Below, one piece after another: positions 8,846-17,865 of a stretch of 64,000 nucleotides of DNA. Positions within the stretch are counted from its first letter, which is position 1. Every line of letters starts with the position of its first letter. Below the pieces are notes generated by a model. The model was not told the DNA's origin, searched no databases, and saw nothing but the letters and a program-made list of their open reading frames with translations. The stretch covers positions 78,504 to 142,503 of the forward strand of contig VCMS01000006.1 in NCBI GenBank assembly GCA_022539475.1. Reading direction: 5' to 3'. The position numbers and the translations under genes are program-made. This DNA is from Gracilaria domingensis (taxonomy: Eukaryota; Rhodophyta; Florideophyceae; Gracilariales; Gracilariaceae).

Positions 8846-11800
8846 ATGGCGCAGTCATGCCGCCCGTCGTTGTTAGAACACCGCCAGCAACTGGACGACG
8901 CGTTGGATGCCCTACGAGATCCTGCGGCGCCCCCGAGTACGCTGCAGTCGTACTGTGACACATTGGACCATTACCTGCAGCTCCCCGCCCTTCTCGACCC
9001 CGTCGTTCCTACGCACGTCGCCACTCTCTGTGACATTCTTGAAAAGCGCCTGTCTACTTTTCTTCCCCCTCCCCCTGCACCGCCGGAAGCAGCGCTTACT
9101 GCACCCAGTCGCGCACTGTACACGCTTCTAAAGGTACGGGGTGGCAAGAATGTCACTGCCTCCTTCCCGCATGAGGTGCGTCATCTTCGAGAGCTTGTAC
9201 CACTTTATAATCTTACCGAGACGCATATAACTTGGACGAATTTCTGGCAGTTGCGATATGTGCTGCTCACCTGGCTGTCGGTCTGTATCCGTGTACCGTT
9301 CCCGCTACATTCCGTACTTGCGCCGAACTGCTTGCAGCAGGCTGTCGATCATGCTTGCGCTGCACTTTCAAACACTGGACCCATTGCAACCGCCGCAGCA
9401 TCCTTTCTTGCTCGACTTATAGCCCGTTCAGATACTTCTGATAAGCGTGCTCGCCTCATATCGTGGGCGGTGTCACACACGCTGCGCCCATCTGTCCCTT
9501 CTCAGTTACGTGCAGCGGGGCTTTCCTTTCTTGCAGTCACATTTAAGTATGCGCCCCGAGAGCTTGTCCGCCCTTTTCTACCCCAAGTTCTTAACGCTGT
9601 CGATACCATTGTCACTGATGACATTTCCGGTTCTACCATCGAAGCCCATTTGATAGCCAAGCTATCCCAGCGTCTCGCCCTTACATTTTTACCACCTCAG
9701 CCACTATCGTGGAGGTATATTCGCCGGACTCGTAACTTATTCTCAGCTCCTGGACATACTGGTAAATTGGAACCATCTCCGACTCCGTCTTTGAATATGT
9801 CCGAAGCAGAAGCGCTGGAAGTCGTAATAGATATGTTACTGTCTGCTCTGTGTCATCGGGATACAGTTGTACGTTGGTCTGCAGCGAAAGGCCTAGCTCG
9901 AATCACGTCACGTTTACCCACATCTCTTGCTTTTGACGTGGTTGAATCAGTTATGCAGCTTTTCGATGAGCGTTCGGAAGCTCGTGCTGACGCGGCTTTG
10001 CACGGAGCCTGTTTAGCGCTTGCAGAACTCGTCAGACGAGGACTAATTCTGCCAGAAAATGCCCTGTTTGCAAAAGCATTTGACGCCGTACGCGTTGCAG
10101 CCAGCTTTGATATGCGTCGAGGTGCAAACTCAGTTGGTTCTTACGTCCGCGATGCTGCCTGTTACGCTGTCTGGGCCATTGCTAGAGCATATGAATCAGA
10201 ACACGTCGCACCGTTTGCTGACGTGATTAGCGAGAGTATGATTCCAGTTGCATTGCTCGATCGTGAGGTCAATTGCAGAAGGGCTGCCGCAGCTGCTTTG
10301 CAGGAGTGCGTAGGTAGACTGTCCGAACAGCTTTTTCAGGACGGCATTCAGATCATCACGCTGGCAGATTACTTTTCGTTGGGAGATAGAAATGTTTCAT
10401 ACATGGAAATTGCGCTAAAAGTAGCTACGCTTGCTAACCAGAAGCATTTTAGTTGCATTCTGCGGGAATTGTGGCAAAGAAAACTTGTACATTGGGATTC
10501 AGCCATCCGAAGTTTGGCGGCTAAGTCTTTGTCCGGATTGGTTGCTGTAGATACCGAAGGGGTTATTGTTCAACAGGTCATACCTCACCTCGTTGAGGTT
10601 GCGACGCAAAGGTAAGGTAATACCGTATGCCCTCCTTTTGAAGAACCTTTGCTAACCTATTCACTCTGTACTATATTCTTTCGCTGCCCTGCTCCATGCA
10701 ATGCACATTTAGAGGAGATATGGTGTACCGGCATGGCTCGATTCTTGGTTTGGCAGAGCTTTCGCTGGCTGTTGGGTTCCGAGGTGTTGGTTCACATTCA
10801 ACTGAAATCCGTCGAATTCCGGTATGTGTATAGCATATAATTTCTTGTTTCTCCTTTACCCGGCGAAGCGCCTCTGACATTCGAACTTTTTCGTACCGTG
10901 GTTCATGATTGGGTTTCAAAGAAACTACTCGAAGAAAAGCGTCTTTTGACTGGTCGTACTGGTGATGATACTCGTATTGCATGTTGTCATTTAATTGAAA
11001 GTCTGGCAATTGGGGCTAGTGACGTCTACCTTGGGAATGAAGAAGGTCGCAAGGATGCTAGAAATTGTCTTGCTTTCCTAGAGAGAATTCTTGGGTGCGG
11101 CAAGGAAAATATGTACGGCCCGGCTGCCTCCGCCTATGCTGCCATATGTAACCACGTTATTGCTAGCGATAAAGAATGGCACACTATAGTTACGAAAGAG
11201 ATTTTGGACGGTATAACGAAGAGCGAATTCTACGAGTGTCAGAGGGGGTTTGCTCTCGCTGCTGGGGTGTGCGGGAATTCCCCTTGCCTTGATGAAGTTG
11301 TCGACGTTTTGTGTCATGAACTTGTGAACAACGTCGATGTCGAAGTTCGACGAAATTCGGCCATTTCGTTGAGCCGCTTGAAACAAAGCATTCTATCAAG
11401 CCGTCTTGTACCAATATTGCGGGCATTGAATCAGGGCATACAAGATTACGCAAAAGATGAAAGAGGAGATGTGGGATCTTGGGTGCGGGAGGAAAGTATG
11501 AAGGGCGTAGCTCTGGTCGTGGCCAAAGTACTGGAACTTCGATGCTCAGATCATTGTATAGTTTTTGATCCTCAGGATGAGAGTACGTTAATTAGAACAA
11601 TACAATGTATCAGTGAGCAATGCTGCAGCAGAATTGACAGAACGAGAGCAGTTGCCGGTGCCTCACTCAGGACCATTTGCCGTTTGTGTTCTTCGAACCC
11701 CGTTGGTGACAATCTTAGAAAGCTCTGTGACACCATTTCTTCAAAGCTTCATCTTACCAGCGAGGGCGTTGAACATGAGAGCTCTGAGGATGTGGACTTT

Positions 11801-12574
11801 CAAGAGACTCGAACAGTGTTTTCCCGTATGAAAGAAACCCTATTCATTCCTGATGTTTTTGAACCAGTACTTCGCGGTTTGGTTTCTGCCGGTGGGACTT
11901 CAGGTCAGCAATCCAAGCCTGCTTCGAAGGCCTTGGCGGTTTTCCTTTCAGAGGCAACGGATTTGAGGCACGAAACGATAAACAAACTGCTTGAAATTAT
12001 CGATCAGAGGGATGAACGGCTTACTCTTCCCGCTCTGAAGCTCTTAGAATCTCTTCTTCAAATGGATGGTTTGCGAGTGTTTGATGAAGCGACACTTATA
12101 AGCGTGGCGAAGTGTGTGAAACGCAGTTGGCGTCAGCGCCTGAAAGATGTGAAGAGGGTGATTGCAGCCGTAGGGGCGCTCAGTGAACTGGCTATTCTAT
12201 CTGAAACAGAGGGCTCTTTCGATTTCAAAGAAGGCACTCTAGGGCGCGAATGTATGGAAGGTTTGGTCGTTGTGCTTGGAGGTCCCATCCCACGACTTCG
12301 CCGAGTTTCTGCGGAAGCTCTTTATTTGATTCTTCTAGAAATTGATGCTGATGTGGAAGAGGCAGATGAAAAAGGCTCTGAAGAAGATATGCGGGTGAAC
12401 GTTCAAAAATCTTTGGATATACTCACTGAAACTGTCTGGGAGAACATGAACATGAACGAAGCCCGAGTATATAGGAACAATTTATGTGAGCTACTCGGTA
12501 TTAGGGTTCCTGTTGTCACGAAAAAGAGCCAGCAGCCGATCTGCAAGAACGCCGTGGTTACATCGGTGTCATAG
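8846..12574 (+). CDS. Tubulin-folding cofactor D (TBCD)
   Basis: Helical-repeat chaperone that captures beta-tubulin and, with cofactors C and E, assembles alpha/beta-tubulin dimers. Exon 1 runs 8846-10611; its stretches RDTVVRWSAAKGLARITSRL and YVRDAACYAVWAIARAYES match TBCD signatures (I read the first as HRDTVVRWSAAKG). A 101-nt intron (10612-10712, GTAAGG...AG) leads to exon 2, which encodes GDMVYRHGSILGLAELSL, the TBCD block RHG-I-A-E. Exon 3 resumes at 10869 (PLTFELFRTVVHDWV) and ends at 12574. The join of exon 2 to exon 3 works only with a GTGTAT donor at 10826, giving a 43-nt intron; the better-looking GTATGT at 10822 breaks the frame. Total length is about 1,200 residues, as expected. 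I start at ATG 8846; the frame is open to 8783 without another ATG. Confidence 0.9.
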
Positions 12575-12902
12575 CTATGGTCCCAAGATCCTTACTCATT
12601 CTGATATGTTGGAGATATTAGTAAACTAGGAAGTGTGCCGTCTTTTAGTCCCCAGCGCAGGCTCACGTTTACTGTTCGTTCCAGACGATGACACGAGCCA
12701 GTATCCTGGCAAGAGTTAGACCTTTCGAATCGAAAGCCTACCTTCACACTTTCGACAGTACTTGCTATCGAGTTGAAGATCGGCTAAAACTGTATGCAAG
12801 GGCCAATAGGGAGAAGCAGGAAGGAAACAATTTAGTTCAGCTCTGAAAGGCGTTTATTGGGTTTCCGGATTTGGTCTACGCCCTATTCTACGTCTATATA
12901 AC
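12575..12902. other. 3' flank of TBCD, no gene seen
   Basis: Likely TBCD 3' untranslated region running into the LINE remnant. Part of it (from about 12780) may already belong to the repeat, but no protein similarity is visible. Confidence 0.35.
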
Positions 12903-13202
12903 TTGCTAAACACGAGCAACGTCATGACAAGCACATTTGCGGCGAGAAAAGCCGACGTTCTACTAGCCCAGCTTTTCACGGGACACGTTCCGAATCTACA
13001 TCCAATTGCTTCGTACATCAACGGAAAAACTGAACGATACAGTTGTGGTACAAACGTTAAAAAGGATCCAGACCATATGGTACTGAGATGCCCTCTGACG
13101 AACGCCTCTCGCCGAGAAACGCTCCCTCCGTTATCTATACGACCAAATCTGAGTCTTCAAGAATTGATTAGACAACATCCGCAAAGATTGTGGCCTTTCT
13201 GA
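12903..13202 (+). mobile_element. LINE 3'-end remnant (C-terminal part of ORF2-type protein)
   Basis: About 100 codons that match, in the opposite orientation, the C-terminal part of the LINE protein at 14586-15125. Shared blocks include RKA-LLAQLFTGHVPNLHP against RKA-TLAQLYVGHSPYLHP, then a Cys block and DHMVLRCP against EHYLLRCP, then LIRQHPQRLWPF against IIRKWPEKVLAF. The Cys-Cys-His-Cys arrangement resembles the zinc-knuckle after RNase H in many non-LTR elements. The reverse transcriptase part is not visible upstream. It is a truncated copy and the frame is short, so it is dead. Confidence 0.7.
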
Positions 13203-14585
13203 CGAGAGAGAACTTTCTCTAAAAAGAACGTTCTACTTCGACCTAGGAATTAGAGGTCGATGTCCGAAATAAAGAAGAAGATAACTAGCTAAACGTGCTT
13301 TTTCTCAATGCAATCAATATCACCCAGACAGCGAAAGAACTAACCAGCAGCCACATGAAACAGAGACGGATGAAAACCGGCGGTACAGAGAAAACCGCAG
13401 CGGTCCAAAAACGCCATTTCCCAGATGTCGATGAAAGAAGTTTACAAAACAACTTGACAGCCTGCGACAGAACTCCGTTGCTGTGTAACAGAGTTCACTC
13501 AGAAGCAAAGAGCATGGGTATGAGCCATCGAAGGTTGCACTTTCGGTCCTAGGAACGTGTTGTACATGCTTTTCTATGCTCTGAAATCTTCGCTGAACAC
13601 ATCTTAGCGCTGTGGCAGTACGCTTATTTCTATGATCGATTTCGGTTTTAGTTTCCCACATATTGCTCGGAAGTTGGCGCATCATCACCATCTCATCATG
13701 AGGAGCTTCAGTGTGAGTTCGTCGACGCGTTTCCTGAACGTGAAGCTGAATCGTTTGAGCAGTGCATAAAGATGTCGGGACATTCTTCGTTAGTTGCCTG
13801 CTGCTCACAGTGGAACGTATATCATTCGTCAGTTTGAGCACAAACTGATGGACAGCATTGAATAGCAGCATGGCAAGGGCAAGATTGGATGAAACGTAGG
13901 AAAATATTAGGAAGACAAAAGGGTTTGAATGCTGTCGAAAGACCATCGGAATCGTAGAACGCCCAAGTCTTTATGCAGCGAACATTGGAAAGCTGGATGT
14001 ATGCAGCATGACCAAGTGGCTTCTGGACTGAGCTTTTTGTGCGCTTTCTATCCGTTTGCTTTCTCTTTTGGCTCGAACGCAAACAGACACATAAAAAGCA
14101 GCAGTTTGCAGGACGCTATCGCCTCTGCATAGTCGAAAATGTCGTAAGCCGTATTACCATACCAACTGATATTACACCACGGTGTCCAATAATTCTATGT
14201 CGCAAAGGCGATAGATCTGAAAGCATTGAGCCCCAAAAAGTTGCAGCAGCTCGTGAAGATTGTCAGGGCAGAAAAGATACCAGCTGCGCTACATGTTCGA
14301 TGTTGGGAGGCTGTCGTGGGCGTATATGAGTGGACCACAGAATACTTCATACTAATAGTATGGGTACATATCATGGCAGACAATACGAAGTTGACATACT
14401 ACGTTGATACAAGGGCTTTTGAACGCTTCCTTTCTAAGCCGCAATGCGCTGCAGTCACTTTTTCAGGGTGTTCTCTTTCTCGCGAAGACGATGAGAGCTC
14501 TACATCCTTCCCGCTCTTCACTCGTGCCACTTTCAAAGGACTGTCTGAAAGCTCTCTCTCTCTCTCTGTGTATGGGTGTAACAGC
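13203..14585. other. Gene-poor stretch between two LINE remnants
   Basis: Open frames on both strands (for example 13320-13946 minus) show no recognisable domain. A (CT) microsatellite of about 18 bp lies near 14547. The ends probably include 3' tails of the two flanking LINE copies, whose 3' ends face each other. Confidence 0.35.
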
Positions 14586-15125
14586 CTAATTCCGGCGTGC
14601 TACAGAACGTTTCTGTTGAAAGAAACGTTCTCTCACTAGGAAGGCCAAAACCTTTTCAGGCCATTTTCTAATTATCGTCTTAACAGCTAGACCCTGTCGA
14701 TCAGGTAAACACAAACGTCGGGACAAAGTCCTCGTTGGGCATCTCAAAAGATAATGCTCAACTGAATTCAGTACTCCAGGTCTACAGCTGCAAACCAACC
14801 TCTTTCCTTGCAGATAAGTACCCAAAGGATGCAAGTACGGTGAATGTCCAACATAAAGCTGTGCCAAAGTAGCTTCCGCTTTTCGTAAGGACACAATATC
14901 TCCAAACACTTCTGGTACTGCCTGCAATAAAGGTCGTCTCTCATTGTGATCTCTTATCCTTCTGGAAACATCAGAATAGTCAATTGGAATAGAAATCTGA
15001 GCCTCAACAGGCAAGTTCAGAGCTTCACCTGCTAATCCATCGACGTATTCATTCTTCTCCAACCCACAGTGACTTGGTATCCAAAGCATGTCAACCGGGC
15101 AAACCGCACCAACGTGAAACAACAA
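14586..15125 (-). mobile_element. LINE remnant: RNase H end and C-terminal zinc region
   Basis: Encodes 179 residues without an ATG start. The stretch VDMLWIPSHCGLEKNEYVD followed by GLAGEAL is the last motif of the RNase H domain of non-LTR retrotransposons (W-x-P-S-H-x-G-x-x-x-N-E-x-A/V-D). Downstream come RKAEATLAQLYVGHSPYLHP and a Cys-x-Cys ... EHYLLRCP block. An upstream in-frame stop lies a few codons before 15125, so the earlier RNase H and the reverse transcriptase are not continuous with it. Minus-strand frames at 15305-15734 could be degenerate older parts of the same element, but I cannot align them. A shorter relative of its 3' end is at 53595-53657. Confidence 0.8.
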
Positions 15126-16396
15126 ACGTGAATATTCTGTAAACTCTCAACGAAAGAGAATTCAAATCGTGACGACTACACCGTTCAGCGCCACTCAGAA
15201 ACTATCACCACCTACCATCCAGGCAGTCTTTCTTTCCAAGCATCAAAGCAGTTTCTCATTTGTACGTCCTGGCATTGATTGCTTTTACATATACAAACAC
15301 GCTCTCAGGAACAAGTCTCACTGGAAGCCTCTCGAAGAAGCAAACTAGGACCAGGCCTTGGAGAGAAGGGACTGTGTGAACTCATGTGTACGCGTTCCTT
15401 GAGCATTTCATCAAGGGATTTGAAACGTTTCAGAAGCATTTCGGCGAAGGAGCCCCCCATAAGATTGATGATCGAAACAAAAATGTATTGCATTACACGT
15501 CAAAAGAACCCTGTCTTGAGAGCCTTCAAGTGACCGAATGCTGTAGGAAAAGGCTCTGAGCGTCTTCCACCTGAGGTTCACAATGTTGCTTGTTATGGAA
15601 CAAAGCTTCTTCATTGCGGGCGTTGGTTTCTTTGTTGCAGTTTTAATTCGGAGCATCGAGTTATCACTATAATGTCGCGCACTTAGAAAGATAGCTGGAG
15701 GACAGAGTGTGATCCGTTGACGAAAATAAATCATCTTCTCCCATTAGGTTACATTACGCCATTCATATCTTCCGTAAGCGGAATCGCGCAAGAAGCCCGT
15801 ATCCCAATGTGGTTCCGTGCACAATTCCGAAAAGTGCCCTGCCCTCTTCAAACGCATCCGGGGGACCTATTGCACGGATATCAGCAAGTAGATGGGACAA
15901 AAGTTCTTTTCATACGTAAGAAGAAGAATCCGCAAACATACCCGTCCCCGTAAGAGGAGACCGATTTGTCCCGGTTTTGAAGTCGATTTGGGAAGGAGCA
16001 AGACAAGAATTCTCGCACGAACGCAGACTCTGACTGCAAGTCCCTTCGGATGGGGCAAGTCCTTTTGCCAGACGATAGGAGCCGCTACCATGAATATCTT
16101 GCCCCAATCCGTTAAGTTCTTTTACAAGCATCAAGCGATCAGAATTAAAAAAACAGAACCACGAAAAGATAAAAAGAGCAACGGAGCACGTACGGCGCTC
16201 CATCGCCGGAGCAGCATTGAATACTGTCGTGTCATGAACCGGTGAAAAGGCTGGTGCGGGTTCGCACAACAGAGAGAACTCACAACAGGTTCCGAAAGTT
16301 ATTGCCTATTAAACACCGAGGAATATTGCAGAAAGGTGCTGGGGCCAGAAGGGTGCAGAAAATAGAGCATTTGGGTGCTACTGATATGCAACAAAA
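15126..16396. other. Gene-poor stretch, possibly decayed LINE sequence
   Basis: Short frames on both strands overlap each other and match nothing I know. Because it lies directly upstream of the RNase H remnant on the minus strand, part may be decayed LINE sequence; this is inference only. Confidence 0.3.
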
Positions 16397-16975
16397 ATGG
16401 TATCTCCGTTCCGGATAAGTACCATCCTCGACATCAGGCGAGATGCTCTTTGGAAAGTTCGGGCGACCAAAACGTTCATGAAGTTTTTGGCCTATAACGG
16501 AGCGATAAAACGGATGGAAACAATCGAGGGTGAAGCAACAGGCGACACATCAACGCGAAGTCGTACGCTGTTATACGTGCCGGCAAACTTGAACATCCCG
16601 GACATTATTAGTCCCATAGTGAACGACTCCTATATTGAGATCCGTGATGTCCAAACTTGGGATGATTCACGCCCTTTCCATCAAAGCTCTGTGATTACGC
16701 CGTGCCTCATGGGAGATGTTGTCTGTACGAGGTTGACTTTGACGATCGATGAAGTGGAGGGGGACAAGTCGCGGTGCGTTCATACATTAGAGGGCGAATG
16801 CGATGTGTCTATCCCGTGGTTGGGGCCCTTTGTGGAGCAAGCAATTATCAGTAACATGCAGACGTTTTATGACACATACAATGAGCACGTGAAGGCATTT
16901 GTTAAGATGGTCACAAGAACATACGGTGATGGAAGTGAGGCGAGTTTGGATCAGGCTGTGAAAAAGCTAACATGA
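16397..16975 (+). CDS. START-like (SRPBCC fold) protein
   Basis: A 192-residue intronless protein. The pattern is that of a START-like ligand-binding fold: an N-terminal strand and helix (FRISTILDIRRDALWKVR), a central set of beta-strand-like segments (SRTLLYVPANLNIPDII, then SSVITPCLMGDVVCTRLTLT), and a long C-terminal helix (FVEQAIISNMQTFYDTYNEH). The segment HTLEGECDVSIPWLGPFVE resembles the last strand and turn of DUF2505-type proteins (GEVDVKIPLVG...). Such proteins bind lipids or other hydrophobic ligands, but no ligand can be inferred here. There is no clear targeting signal. The tRNA-Leu gene lies 144 bp downstream on the other strand. Confidence 0.6.
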   Translation: MVSPFRISTILDIRRDALWKVRATKTFMKFLAYNGAIKRMETIEGEATGDTSTRSRTLLYVPANLNIPDIISPIVNDSYIEIRDVQTWDDSRPFHQSSVITPCLMGDVVCTRLTLTIDEVEGDKSRCVHTLEGECDVSIPWLGPFVEQAIISNMQTFYDTYNEHVKAFVKMVTRTYGDGSEASLDQAVKKLT

Positions 16976-17018
16976 ACGCAGAGTTGTTCTAGCAGGCCTT
17001 CCGAAAGGGTTGGGTCAA

Positions 17019-17079
17019 GAGCGGATGGGAGCGGATGGGAGCGGATGGATGGGAGAGGGATGGGAGAGGGATGGGAGTA
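17019..17079. repeat. Short minisatellite (GAGCGGATGG and GAGAGGGATGG units)
   Basis: Three near-perfect 10-bp units GAGCGGATGG run into two to three 11-bp GAGAGGGATGG units, between the START-like gene and tRNA-Leu. Seen directly. Confidence 0.85.
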
Positions 17080-17100
17080 GAAGTGTGATGAAGAGCACGG

Positions 17101-17107
17101 AAAAAAA
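17101..17107 (-). terminator. Pol III terminator of tRNA-Leu
   Basis: Seven consecutive T on the minus strand, 12 nt after the last base of the tRNA, as expected for RNA polymerase III termination. Confidence 0.75.
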
Positions 17108-17119
17108 TTGTTTCGCAAC

Positions 17120-17200
17120 TGACGGAGGTGGGATTTGAACCCACGCCTCAATGAGATTGCGGCCTAAACGCAACGCCTTAGACCACTCGGCCACCCCGCC
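17120..17200 (-). tRNA. tRNA-Leu (anticodon TAG)
   Basis: An 81-nt cloverleaf without intron. The acceptor strand GGCGGGG pairs with CTCCGTC in seven pairs, two of them G-U. The D arm is GCC...GGC with the leucine-type loop GAGTGGTCTAA. The anticodon stem is TTGCG/CGCAA around loop TTTAGGC, giving anticodon TAG at 17164-17166. A long variable arm, typical of class II tRNAs, is followed by a T stem GTGGG/CCCAC with loop TTCAAAT. The discriminator is A, as leucyl-tRNA synthetases expect. Internal A and B boxes are present, and a T7 run follows. Confidence 0.96.
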
Positions 17201-17865
17201 TATTGGTTGGAACTCTCTGCTTGGGACAAGGAAAATCAACAGTATATATAGCTGTCATTTCTTCATGGATAAAATCACGTTCTGGAGCACACCAGTAGTA
17301 CCGATTTGATGCAGTAACCCTACCATCATGGTACGGAACAACGCGCCATGTGTGGGAGCCGATCAAGACTTGATCGTAAAGACTTCACGCCAACCTACAA
17401 AATGTAACAAGTACATGGGTAAACATCACTCTGCTTGATGAAGATGTTGTTTGTTTGAAGACGTATTCACTCAAGCTGGGCTTGTTTAGGTGCCTGAGCA
17501 TATGGGGCCCTACCGCCGACAAACCATGCCACCATATGCCTGAAACCTCAGCCGCGCCACCCCTACAAATGTACTCAAACCCTCACCCCTCATGACCAAA
17601 GATGATTTCGACATGTGCCACCCTCGAGTACCTCACACGCGTCTGAACAGATCAATCGGAGCTCAATTACCTCTGCAATCACAGCACCGGGTTGCAAGCT
17701 CCATCTGATTCATCCGCAACGCGTGAAAAGGTTTGGGGAGGGGGCGTTGCCTCGACCCACGCAACGTCGGCGCACGCAACGTCGGGAAAGTGATGACACA
17801 ATCCATGCTAATACAGAGGTCAAGGTACCGTCTGACGAGCATATTACACAAAAGTCTGATTCCCA
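17201..17865. other. Intergenic region, no gene seen
   Basis: About 660 bp between tRNA-Leu and the Sec5 stop. It includes a direct repeat of GCAACGTCGG near 17761-17785. Plus-strand frames here are antisense to the end of Sec5 and not convincing. Confidence 0.4.

Noticed and set aside
10822-10868. 47-nt TBCD intron using the GTATGT donor
   Set aside because: It throws exon 3 out of frame into an early stop, so the GTGTAT donor four bases later is preferred.
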